The notes beneath the pieces are model-generated. The model saw nothing but the letters and a program-made list of their open reading frames with translations. It was not told where the DNA came from and searched no databases. Source: Cocos nucifera (taxonomy: Eukaryota; Streptophyta; Magnoliopsida; Arecales; Arecaceae). Taken from it: a DNA stretch of 64,000 nucleotides. The position numbers and the translations under genes were made by a program. Of the stretch, positions 1 through 8,912 are shown piece by piece. The first letter of the stretch is position 1. Each line of letters starts with the position of its first letter. The stretch lies in assembly GCA_006176705.1 (NCBI GenBank), contig QRFJ01004911.1:62001-126000 (forward strand), in the 5' to 3' direction.

Positions 1-245
1 CAAGAGTTGTTCACTCATTGGCTAACCCATCACCAATAACTGTTAGGTGAGGTGATGAGTCAGTTGGTGAGACCGCACCACCCACTAGAAATCATCAATC
101 GCGGAGATTTTCGCATCTCTACAAAGGGAGTGTAGGGATCCGAGAAAATAGTGGGAGCTAATTTGTTTAAAAATAAAATCCCTAAACAAATTGGTCAAGT
201 CAAAATTACAGTATCTAACTAGAATCTTTGACTCTCTACAGGAAA
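1..245 (+). other. R1 untranslated leader, 3' part
   Basis: This stretch aligns with the last part of the R8 leader (about 32240-32484) and, on the minus strand, with the R3 and R4 leaders. It runs directly into the gag start codon. No open frame in it looks protein-like. The primer-binding site and 5' LTR of R1 are outside the window. Confidence 0.8.
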
Positions 246-1125
246 ATGTCTGCGTCCAACCCACTGGCACGTATCCTAGACACACATAGACTGACTGGAC
301 CCAATTATAAAGATTGGCTCAGGAACTACAAAATTGTTTTGGGTTCAGAGAAGTTAACACATGTTTTGGACCAGGACCCTCCCACCTTACCAGCTCGTCC
401 ATCCACTGAACAGAGAGCGTCTCTGGAAAAATGGATTGACGAAGACAATAAGGCCAGATACTACATGTTGGGCTCGATGTCTGATGAGCTCCAGCGCCAA
501 CATGAAGATATCGGGACTGCTCGCCAAATGTTGGCTCACCTGCAGGAGATGTTTGGTGAACAGAGTCGCGCAGCCAAATATCAAGTCACGAAACGACTTT
601 TTAAGGCTAAGATGCGTGATGGGCAGTCAGTCCAAGATCACTGTCTGACAATGATCAAGGACATGGAAGAGCTTGAGAAGCTCGGTGTGAAGTTGGACTT
701 GGACTTGCAGAATGATATTATTCTGCAATCCTTGACTGATGCATATGGGCAATTCATCATGAATTACCACATGCATAAACTTCAGAAATTCCTTGGCCGA
801 GTTGATGAATATGCTGGTTACCGCTGAGCTTTCTATGAAAGGTTCTAAAGGCTCAGTTCTTGCTATGGAACGGACTTCTTCCAAAAGAAAGTCTTATGGA
901 AAGAAAAAGAAGTCTGTGAAAAAGCAAAAGGTAGAAGGATCAAAGAAGAAGAAGGCAGAACCGAAGAAGAAGGTCGATGGCAAAGGAAAGTGTTTCCATT
1001 GCAACAGCGACGGCCATTGGAAGCGGAACTGCCCTACTTACCTGGCCACCCTGAAGAACAAGAAGGAAGGTCCTTCTGGAGGTATGCTCATTATTCGAGC
1101 AAAACGTGAATGCCAAACGACCTAG
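246..1125 (+). pseudogene. R1 gag, frameshifted
   Basis: Gag forms the particle that packages element RNA. The ATG at 246 is chosen because the protein there (MSASNPLARI...) aligns with the sibling gags; an upstream in-frame TTG at 228 is not a likely start. A UBN2-like copia gag domain fills roughly the first 180 residues. Against R8 there is one extra base near 785-791, so the first frame ends at 827 and the rest continues in another frame from about 793. That part has a lysine-rich stretch and an intact CCHC zinc knuckle (C-x2-C-x4-H-x4-C) at 991-1032. The frame ends at 1123-1125, just after a deletion junction near 1093 that has removed the protease. R1 is the only copy in the window that still has ATG at the gag start. 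Confidence 0.85.
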
Positions 1126-1993
1126 GGATAGTCCAAACGACAGATATCTATGGCACCTGAGATTAGGTCATATAGCAGAAGATAGGATTAACAAATTGGA
1201 GAAAAATGGGCTATTGAGTCCATTGACTTTTGAGTCATATCCAACTTGTGAATCTTGTCTTCAAGGCAAAATGACTAAACTCCCTTTTGTTGGACATTGG
1301 GAGAGGGCCACAGATCTCCTTGCCCTAGTACATACTGATGTGTGCGGCCCATTCGATGTGCCGGCTAGAGGCAATTTTGTCTACTTCATTACCTTTACCG
1401 ATGATCTGTCTAGGTATGGGTATGTGTATCTTATGAGACATAAGTCTGAAGCCTTTGAAAAGTTCAAAGAATTCAGACATGAAGTAGAAAAACAAACTGG
1501 AAAACCCATTAAGGTTCTTCGATCAGATCGAGGAGGTGAATACCTTAGCCGGGAATTCCTAGACTATCTTAAGGAAAATGGCATAGTCTCTCAATGGACT
1601 CCACCAGGAACACCTCAACTCAACGGGGTTTCAGAACGGAGAAATCGGACTCTATTGGATATGGTTCGATCCATGATGAGCTTCACAGACCTCCCAGATT
1701 TTCTTTGGGGACATTCATTATTAACTTCAATCTATTTACTGAATAGGGTTCCCTCTAAAACCGTTCCTACCACACCGTATGAGATATGGCACGGTAAGAA
1801 ACCAAGTCTGAGTCATCTCAGAATTTGGGGTTGTCCGGCTTATGTCAAAAGACAACAAGCGGACAAGTTAGAGTTTAGGTCCTTTAGAGCTCGATTCATA
1901 GGATATCCTAAAGAGTCATTAGGATACTATTTCTACATTCCAGAAGACCACAATGTGATTGTGAGTCGACATGCCATATTTCTTGAAAAATAG
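1106..1993 (+). CDS. R1 integrase
   Basis: Integrase inserts the cDNA into the chromosome. Counting from the GTG at 1106, the zinc-binding N-terminus has H17, H22, C48 and C51. The catalytic triad is D78 (HTDVCGP), D141 (RSDRGGEY) and E177 (SERRN), with 35 residues between the last two, the normal spacing. The frame is open for 295 codons and ends in TAG at 1991-1993. It has no start ATG of its own: R8 has ATG where R1 has GTG, and in an intact element this domain is released from a polyprotein. The gag frame upstream is out of register because of the protease deletion. The domain looks catalytically complete; expression is doubtful. Confidence 0.88.
   Translation: MNAKRPRDSPNDRYLWHLRLGHIAEDRINKLEKNGLLSPLTFESYPTCESCLQGKMTKLPFVGHWERATDLLALVHTDVCGPFDVPARGNFVYFITFTDDLSRYGYVYLMRHKSEAFEKFKEFRHEVEKQTGKPIKVLRSDRGGEYLSREFLDYLKENGIVSQWTPPGTPQLNGVSERRNRTLLDMVRSMMSFTDLPDFLWGHSLLTSIYLLNRVPSKTVPTTPYEIWHGKKPSLSHLRIWGCPAYVKRQQADKLEFRSFRARFIGYPKESLGYYFYIPEDHNVIVSRHAIFLEK
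1991..1993 (+). other. Family-wide in-frame stop between integrase and reverse transcriptase (R1 copy)
   Basis: The codons read GAA AAA TAG TTT ATT CAA. The same codon is TAG in R8 (34636-34638) and R4 (15800-15802, minus) and TAA in R3 (6761-6763, minus). R7, a related family, has a sense GAA codon there. The frame on both sides is otherwise continuous. Confidence 0.9.
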
Positions 1994-3793
1994 TTTATTC
2001 AAGATAGTGGCATTGGAAAGCAGATTAAGCTTGATGAGAAAGTCTCACAAGCAGAAAGAGCTAAGGACCAAGTGGAACCAAATCAGGTTGAGCCAATAAG
2101 AACACTACCTCCTCCACCTCGTAGATCGGAAAGAGTTTCCCGTCCCCCTGAAAGATACTTAGGTATTATTTCAGAGGACGTAGAGGAAATGTTCCTCATA
2201 GGTAATGGTGCTCATGGTGATGATCCCAAAACCTACAACGAGGCGATATCAGATATCGACTCCGAGAAATGGCTTGAGGCAATGAAGTCAGAGATCGACT
2301 CGATGCACTCAAACCAAGTCTGGACCTTGGTAGATCCACCAGAAGGTATAGTACCTATTGGGTGTAAATGGATCTTCAAGAGAAAGATTGGTGCAGATGG
2401 GAATGTGGAGACATTCAAGGCTAGACTGGTGGCAAAAGGTTATAGTCAACGTGAAGGCATTGACTATCAGGATACCTTTTCCCCGGTAGCTATGCTAAAA
2501 TCCATCCGCACATTGCTTGCTGTTGCAGCCTATTTCGATTATGAAATATGGCAAATGGACGTGAAAACGGCATTCCTAAATGGATATCTTGAGGAAGATA
2601 TCTATATGGAACAGCCGCTAGGTTTCACATCCAGTGATACTGATCACAAGGTTTGCAAGCTGCAAAGGTCCATATATGGACTTAAGCAAGCATCTCGGAG
2701 CTGGAACACTCGTTTCAATGATGTGATCAAAAAGTTTGGTTTCATCAAAAACGAAGAGGAACCATGTGTTTTCAAAAGGGTCAGTGGGAGCGCTGTTGTC
2801 TTCCTCGTATTGTACGTGGATGACATCCTCCTTATTGGGAATGATATTCCCATGTTGACATCAGTCAAGATGTGGTTGTCTAAGGAATTCTCCATGAAAG
2901 ACCTAGGTGAAGCATCCTTTATTCTAGGAATTAAGGTCTATAGGGATAGACCGAATAGGATGCTAGGACTTTCACAGAAGATGTACATAGAGGAAGTACT
3001 AAAGAGGTTTAGTATGGAAAACTCTAAGAGGGGATTAATACCCTTCAGACATGGTATTCATCTTTCCAAGAAGATGTGCCCCAGCACACCTGAGGAAATA
3101 GAACGCATGAGCAAGATCCCTTATGCTTCTGCAATAGGGAGCCTCATGTATGCCATGCTATGTACACGACCTGATATAGCCCATGCTGTGAGTGTCACAA
3201 GCAGATATCAGTCAAATCCAGGTGAAGAACACTGGACTTCTGTGAAATGTATCCTTAAGTACTTGAGAAGAACTAAGGATATGATGTTGGTCTTTGGTAA
3301 TGGAGAACTCCAAGTTCAGGGATACACAGACTCGGACTTCATGTCCGATATAGATGATCGAAAGTCGACATCTGGAAGTCTGTTTGTGTGCAATGGTGGA
3401 GCTGTCAGCTGGAAGAGTTCCAAGCAAACTGTGATAGCAGATTCCACCATGGAAGCAGAATATATAGCTGCATCAGAGGCTGCAAAGGAAGCGTTCTGGT
3501 ACAAGAAGTTTGCTGCAGAAATTGGAGTAATGCCATCAGATGCCATTCCTCTTTACTGCGACAACAATGGCGCCATAGCCCTTGCTAAGGAGCCGAGGTC
3601 TCACCAGAAGTCCAAGCACATTGAGCGGCGATATCATCTCATCCGCGATTACCTTGAGAAAGGTTACGTTGAGGTCAAGAGAGTCAACTCCACAGATAAT
3701 GTGGCAGACCCACTTACAAAGCCGTTGGGCCAGCAGAAGATCGAAGCCCACCTTGAGAAGATGGGACTTAGACTTGTAGCCAATTGGCTTTAG
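1994..3793 (+). CDS. R1 reverse transcriptase / RNase H
   Basis: This domain copies element RNA into DNA and degrades the template. The frame is open from just after the 1991 stop to the TAG at 3791-3793. It has the KWIFKRK and FKARLVAKGYSQ motifs, then LNGYLEEDIYMEQP, YGLKQA and the catalytic YVDD at 2813-2824. RNase H follows with the acidic residues of GYTDSDF, MEAEY and CDNNGA and the histidine-containing KHIERRYHLI. The end (VANWL) matches the family. GTG at 2072 is not a convincing start and the first ATG is near 2190. Production as part of a read-through polyprotein is therefore more likely than independent initiation. Confidence 0.9.
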   Translation, partial: FIQDSGIGKQIKLDEKVSQAERAKDQVEPNQVEPIRTLPPPPRRSERVSRPPERYLGIISEDVEEMFLIGNGAHGDDPKTYNEAISDIDSEKWLEAMKSEIDSMHSNQVWTLVDPPEGIVPIGCKWIFKRKIGADGNVETFKARLVAKGYSQREGIDYQDTFSPVAMLKSIRTLLAVAAYFDYEIWQMDVKTAFLNGYLEEDIYMEQPLGFTSSDTDHKVCKLQRSIYGLKQASRSWNTRFNDVIKKFGFIKNEEEPCVFKRVSGSAVVFLVLYVDDILLIGNDIPMLTSVKMWLSKEFSMKDLGEASFILGIKVYRDRPNRMLGLSQKMYIEEVLKRFSMENSKRGLIPFRHGIHLSKKMCPSTPEEIERMSKIPYASAIGSLMYAMLCTRPDIAHAVSVTSRYQSNPGEEHWTSVKCILKYLRRTKDMMLVFGNGELQVQGYTDSDFMSDIDDRKSTSGSLFVCNGGAVSWKSSKQTVIADSTMEAEYIAASEAAKEAFWYKKFAAEIGVMPSDAIPLYCDNNGAIALAKEPRSHQKSKHIERRYHLIRDYLEKGYVEVKRVNSTDNVADPLTKPLGQQKIEAHLEKMGLRLVANWL

Positions 3794-3796
3794 GAC

Positions 3797-3807
3797 AAGT
3801 GGGAGAT
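3797..3807 (+). other. R1 polypurine tract
   Basis: A purine-rich run (AAGTGGGAGAT) lies immediately before the LTR start TGTTAG. This is the usual primer site for plus-strand DNA synthesis. Confidence 0.85.
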
Positions 3808-5130
3808 TGTTAGATATATGTGCCCTAGAAGCCAGAATTGGCTGACACTTGTAATACACTTCTAGGGGCAAAATTGTAATTTTGACTATAATTAATAAAA
3901 TGGGTTATTTTCTATCACACATGTGTATTTAGTGTCTGTGATACATCCTTTGAGTTAATGGTAATGATAATTCATATTTTCAAGAGTTGAAAATTTAAGA
4001 CATGAATAATCATTATTAACTCATAAACAGCTCCCGACCATAGGATCATCACGAGGATGGTGATTGATCCGGAAGGTTGGTGTACGATCGCTTCTCTTTA
4101 GTAGATGAGTCTTGAGTCTACGGTGTGGAGACACCGGAGCGAGAGTACAGGTACTCGTTAGAGAACGAGGGCACTGAGCGTGACCACCTCGAGTAGTCAT
4201 TAGGAAGTCTACCTTCTCGTCAATGACTGACTCGATGCTGCAGTAGTGTGTCTGGTTCTTTGACCTGAGATGCATCGGCAGTTCACCTTGAGGGTGTTAT
4301 AGTTTGACTACACCATTACTCGGTCTCCTAGCCATATGGAACCCTGAGGTGTATGTTGGCTATGACATGTTCATTGTAGGAACTGGATTGCATCAAGATG
4401 GGATCTATCTACCTCGGTGGTAGAGGAGCAGCCCTATGATGATCATGAGAATCAAGTCCAGAAATCCATGGCCATGGTAGAGTGAAATAATAGAAAGAGT
4501 TTCTATTTAGATTTTCACATTGGACTTGAATCGAATGATTACATCATATGACAGAGACTAGGGTTTGACGAGTTCACCTTAACCCTAATCTGATCGGGGC
4601 TCAAGATAGAAGAACTTAATCACACAGGTAGCTGCACCAAGAGGTTCACATTCAGCTCTGATGGGTTGCCACCATATACTGCTAGGTGTCACTGGTGGAT
4701 TTTGGGAGCAATTAGAATGATTTAGATGATCGATCATTCTAGCTGTTCGAATCAGAAGAGTTCTGATCCATCGAAAGGAGTTTCGATGATGTCTATGATA
4801 GAGATCATGACATATCCCATTACCATACAGAACTGAACCTAACTGGGTCACACAAACAAGGGTTTGAATCTGGTGATCATCAATTGAACTGATCTAGTTC
4901 AATTGATCTGAATGAGATTCAATTAGGTTCAAGGAAATCGTGCTAGCACTCGATTGAACCTAACGTTCTTCTTTTACTATCATAAATAAGTTGTCCTGAC
5001 TGAGCCAAAGGAGTTTGTGCTCAATCAGAGGCCTTCATATGGTCTGACTGGAGGTTGTCCAAGTCAGAATAGGTTGTCTTATTTGTAAGACATTACCTGC
5101 CATTTTTGGTCACCTGCCATTTCTTGTTCT

Positions 5131-5198
5131 TTGACTTTGGTCAAAAGTCTACCTTTGACTGGTCAAACGTTGACCATTCACCCTTTGACCTTTTGACC
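5131..5198 (+). promoter_or_regulatory. Cluster of seven W-boxes in the R1 LTR
   Basis: TTGACT/TTGACC occurs at 5131, 5155, 5170, 5185 and 5193 on the plus strand, and as GGTCAA at 5139 and 5161. TTGAC(C/T) is the known core bound by WRKY transcription factors. The cluster lies about 300 bp upstream of the TATA box. Control by WRKY factors is inferred. Confidence 0.65.
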
Positions 5199-5308
5199 AC
5201 ATGTCATGCACCTATTGGAGAGCTGGTGGGGGCTTGTCCCCCTGCCAGAACCTGGCAAGGAGAAGGGCGCACGCCAAGGGTGGCGTGAGCCCAAGTAGGA
5301 GGCGCCTA

Positions 5309-5333
5309 GGAGTCCTTGTTGGACAAGGACTCC
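5309..5333 (+). other. Perfect 11-bp inverted repeat in the R1 LTR
   Basis: GGAGTCCTTGT and ACAAGGACTCC are separated by 3 bases. This could form a hairpin in DNA, or in RNA if transcribed from further upstream. Its role is unknown. Confidence 0.7.
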
Positions 5334-5502
5334 ACCTCCCTTTAGGATTCCAATTAGAGTTCTACTAAGAATCCAGTTTGACTGGTCTTAGGCGCCCTCT
5401 AAGGAGGAATCCAGGGGTCTCTTTTTCAACCAATCAGATTTAGATCTGATTTCACAAAGGGTTGTGATTGGTTGAGAGGAAGAAGAGTTGGATCACGCTT
5501 AG

Positions 5503-5514
5503 TCTATAAATAAG
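5503..5514 (+). promoter_or_regulatory. TATA box of the R1 LTR
   Basis: TCTATAAATAAG lies about 1.7 kb into the LTR, followed by a pyrimidine-rich stretch. The other family LTRs have a TATA box at an equivalent place. Confidence 0.7.
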
Positions 5515-6093
5515 ACCCTGCGCCCAACCCTAATTCCAAGTCTAAGTCTTATTGAAAGAGATTTCCCACGTCCAAGGCTGCCTCTCCCCTCCTTCTCCAC
5601 GCCATACTCTCTTCTCCCCTTGCTCTCCACGTCCAAAAGGGTTTTGGACTTAGTTTGGTGCGATTCAGATCAAGGAAAGGCGATCAAAAGCAAGAAGGCT
5701 GCGCTGCTGCAAAAGGACGACTGCAGATCTTCAAAAGAGTTTTGAAGATCCTCCAGATCAGATCCAGATCTGATTTTTGGAGGTGTGATAGAGAAGAAGA
5801 GGTTCTCCAGATCCAATCCGAGTGGATACCGGTAGAGGCCAGGCGCTTGCGTGGCTAAGATCCAGAACCTTCCGCTGCAATCAGGATCATCTACAGGGTA
5901 ATAGGATTACCCAAATCAGGTAAATTAAATTAGATTTAATTTATCTTATTTTACTTTATTTATTAAAATAATAAGAATCAGATCTGAAACATATGAAGAT
6001 CTGATTAAGATCAAGAGAAAAAATTTTGAAATATATCTCTTGATCTAATTAGATCTGGACGAACCTGGACCGGGAAATCAGGATTTCCCTTCA

Positions 6094-6541
6094 ACAGGGT
6101 CGACCTCTAGCACAGGAGTCGACCCTAAGGTCATCCCCTTTGGGTACAGGGTTCGACCTCTGGCACAGGGGTTGACCCTAAAGTTGTCCCCTTTGAGTGT
6201 GCTATTCAAAAATGGCATGCCATTCTGTCCTATTTAGCAGGGGTCAACCCAAGGGTCGACCCTTTTATTCAAACTTGTTTTCTTTCAATTCTAACATTCA
6301 AAATTTGTGAAACTACTTTCGAAAGATTAGAAATGTTCTGTACTTATTCTTGAGGCTTTTGAAATAAATTTTCTTGATTTCAAACTTTATGAAATTATAA
6401 TTTTGCCCCTCTTCATATTTCTTTAATAAACTTGAAATTTTTTATTGAACCTGAAATACATAATTGATCTTTTTCCAAGCTAAAATTATTAGTATCCCCT
6501 CAAATATTTTGTAATCATCAAAATCAATTCTTGGAGCAACA
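6094..6541 (-). repeat. R2: fragment of an unrelated LTR
   Basis: Read on the minus strand it begins TGTTGCTCCAAG, and soon after has the TTTTGATGATTACAAAA string common at the start of plant LTRs. At 6542 the R3 sequence resumes exactly where it aligns with R8 (AATCC...), so 6541 is a true insertion edge. On the left it is cut by R1 at 6093. It holds an AT-rich half and a two-copy 52-bp repeat. There is no coding sequence. A gypsy (Tekay/Del-like) origin is possible but unproven. Confidence 0.6.
6097..6201. repeat. Two-copy 52/53-bp tandem repeat with GTCGAC motifs
   Basis: Two adjacent units start GGGTCGACCTCTAGCACAGG and GGGTTCGACCTCTGGCACAG and each ends near CCCCTTTG. A partial third unit lies at about 6239-6262. 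The repeat is more GC-rich than its surroundings. Confidence 0.75.
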
Positions 6542-6760
6542 AATCCTATTTCCTGTAAGGAACATTTTCTCTACATCCTTTTAAATACTATTTAAGTACC
6601 TCTCTGGAGGATGGAAAATCCTACTTGACCTACGAGATGGAGGAGATTGTGTTTGGTTCGATTGAGACTGACTGGGTTCCATAGGTTCCTTAGCTTGTTG
6701 CTCTTTGGAGATTTTCACCTCGAGCCTAATCTATCTCTCGATGCCACCATTCTGAACAAA
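6542..6760 (-). pseudogene. R3 reverse-transcriptase ORF, N-terminal remnant
   Basis: This aligns with the proline-rich linker of R1 at about 1994-2210 (the RRSERVSRPPERYLG region). It begins after the TAA at 6763-6761 and is broken by R2 at 6542, so no polymerase motif remains. Confidence 0.75.
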
Positions 6761-6763
6761 TTA

Positions 6764-7690
6764 TTTTTCAAGAAAAATTGCATGTCGACTTATAATCACA
6801 TTATGGTCTTTTGAAAGATAGAAATAATATCCTAATGACTTTTTAGAATATCCTATGAACCGAGCTCTAAAGAACCCATGTTCTAATTTGTCCACCTATT
6901 ATCTCTTGACATGAACCAGACAATCCTAAATTTTGAGGTGACTCAGACTTGATTTCTTACCATGTCATATTTCATATGGTGTGATTAGATGGAACCCTAT
7001 TCAGTAGATATATACTTGTCATTAAACTATGTCCCCAAAGAAACTTAGGAAGGTTTATGAAGCTCATCATGGATCGGACCATATCTAATAGGATCCGATT
7101 TCTTCATTCTGAAATCCTATTAAGTTAAGACATTCCAGGTGGAGTCCATTGCAAGACTATGCCATTATCCTTGAGATAGTTTAGAAATTTTGGACTGAGG
7201 TATTCACCTCCTCGACCTGATCAAGGTATCTTAGTGAGCCTTTCGATTTATTATTTTATTTTATATTAGAATTTCTTTAACTTTTTAAAGGCTTCATACT
7301 TGTGTCACATCAAGTACATATACCCATATCGAGATAGATCATTGGTAAAGGTAATGAAGTAGACATAATAGCCTCTATCCAGTACATCAAATGGGTCGCA
7401 CACATCTATATGTACCAGGGCAAGTAGGTCTGTGGCCCTTTCTCCATGTCCCATAAAGGGTAGCTTGGTCATTTTGCCTTGAAGATATGATTTATAAATC
7501 GGATATGACTTAGAAGTCAACTGACCCATTAGTTTGGATTTTTTCAATTTATTAATCCTATCTTCCACTATATGACCTAGCCTAAGGTGCCATAGATACT
7601 TTTCATTTAAATTATCCCTAGGTCGTATAGATCCTATGGCATTCACATTTTGTTTGACATTAAACACAGAGACATCAATATGTAACTAGT
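6764..7690 (-). pseudogene. R3 integrase, degraded
   Basis: The longest clean part (7667-7305) has the HLRLGH zinc-binding start, but the second cysteine pair is altered (YKSY instead of CESC). The first catalytic Asp survives (HIDVCDP). The rest continues to 6764 with stops and frameshifts. It ends at TAA (6763-6761), the family's shared stop position. Confidence 0.82.
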
Positions 7691-7764
7691 AGAGATCATT
7701 AATTAAGAAATCACTTGCAATTTTATTTCTTTAAAAAAGAATAGTACAGTAGTCCTTAAAGAAG

Positions 7765-8070
7765 CTAATTACATAACTTTCTTGTGCTAAATAAGAAATA
7801 AAAAATCAAATTTTTGCTTGCTGCAGGTACAAAATAATAGTCCCTAAGAATGAAAACTAATCCCGATGGTAGTCGAAGAGGGTAGATTCCCATGACGACT
7901 ACAACAACTTTTGCTCCATTTTCAATGCACAAGAACATCTCACTATCTCTTAGCCTCTTGCCCTCCTCAAGACCTTGAATGGAAGTGCACAAGTGAGCAC
8001 TAGAACCAGAGTCAAGCACCCAACTAGATGCAGAAGAAATCATAAGGTTAGTTTCAATGACGAGCATACC
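7765..8070 (-). pseudogene. R3 aspartic protease
   Basis: The retropepsin active-site motif DSGSSAH is intact within VLDSGSSAHLC. This domain cuts the element polyprotein. R1 has lost the region entirely, so R3 and R8 show what is missing there. The frame from 8067 stays open for 100 codons but is separated from gag and integrase by stops. Confidence 0.82.
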
Positions 8071-8105
8071 TCCAAAAGGATCGACCGTCTTGTTCTTCAG
8101 ACTGG

Positions 8106-8912
8106 CTAGGTATAAATGGCAGTTCTGCTTTTAATGGCCGTTGTGTTGTAATGAAAATATTTTTCTTTGTTAGCAGCTTTTTTCTTCGGTTCTTCCTTTT
8201 TCCTCTTCCCACCTTCTACCTTCTGCTTTTTCATAGACTTCTTCTTCTTTCCAAAAGACTTTCTTTTGGAGGAAGTCCACTCCACAGCAAGATCTGAGCC
8301 CTTTGAACCTTTCTTTGAAAGCTCAGTAGTAACCAGCATATTCATAAGTTTAGCCAAAGTACATTACAGTTTATGCATATGGAAGTTCATGATTGATGCG
8401 TATGAACTGCCCATATGCATCAATCAAGGATTGTAGGATCACATCAATTTGTATGTCCTTATCCAATATAATACCAAGCTTCTCAAGCTCTTCTAGATTC
8501 TTGATCATTATCAAATAATGATCTTGGACTAACTGCTCATCATGTATTTGAGCCTTGAATAGTCTCCTGGAGACTTGGTAGTGCATTGCACAACTTTGTT
8601 CACTAAACAACTCTTGCAGGTGAGCCAATATTTGGTGAGCAGTCTTGATGTCTTTATGTTGGCACTGCAACTCATCAGACATTGAGCCCAACATGTAGTA
8701 CCTTGCTTTGTTATCATCGTTCGTCCACTTCTCTAGAGACACTCTCTGTTCAGTGGTTAGATGGGCTGGTAAAGTGGGGGGTCCTGGTCTAGTACATAGA
8801 TAAGCTTTTTCGAACCCAAAATAATTTTGAAATTTCTTAGCCAATCCTTATAATTTGGTTCGATCAGTCTATGGGTGTTTAGAATTCGGGCTAGTGAGTT
8901 TGATGCAGATAT
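8106..8912 (-). pseudogene. R3 gag, degraded
   Basis: The expected start codon at 8912-8910 reads ATA instead of ATG. The capsid part (8844-8371) aligns with R1 gag. The lysine-rich tail (8357-8106) has lost the zinc-knuckle cysteines (YFHYN in place of CFHCN). The plus-strand open frame over the same place is an antisense shadow of the lysine codons. Confidence 0.82.

Larger units (their letters stand above)
1..6093 (+). mobile_element. R1: Angela/Tork-like Ty1-copia retrotransposon, left end outside window
   Basis: The visible part runs leader, gag, integrase, reverse transcriptase/RNase H, polypurine tract and 3' LTR. Integrase before reverse transcriptase is the Ty1-copia order. Leader, gag and pol match R8 (and R3, R4 on the other strand) along their length, so all belong to one family. 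The protease domain is missing and gag has a frameshift, so this copy is not autonomous. Its integrase and reverse transcriptase frames are far cleaner than in any sibling, which fits its position as the innermost left insertion: it sits inside R2, which sits in R3. The right flank starts ACAGG at 6094; the matching duplication would lie left of the window. Confidence 0.93.
3808..6093 (+). repeat. R1 3' LTR (2286 bp)
   Basis: It starts TGTTAGATAT after the polypurine tract and ends CCCTTCA, the same end that precedes the primer site in R6 and R8. The first 1.1 kb and the R/U5 end align with the LTRs of R3, R4, R6 and R8. A middle part of U3 (about 4960-5460) is unlike all of them. It contains the W-box cluster, a hairpin and the TATA box listed below. 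No coding sequence is evident; the short open frames inside it are chance. Confidence 0.92.

Noticed and set aside
5106..5288. Plus-strand ORF in the R1 LTR, and another at 5655-5858
   Set aside because: No homology to element proteins; both lie in the regulatory part of the LTR and are not kept in sibling LTRs.
8167..8436. Phenylalanine-rich plus-strand ORF, with similar ones at 17237-17422 and 33021-33218 (minus)
   Set aside because: These are antisense readings of the lysine-rich gag tails.
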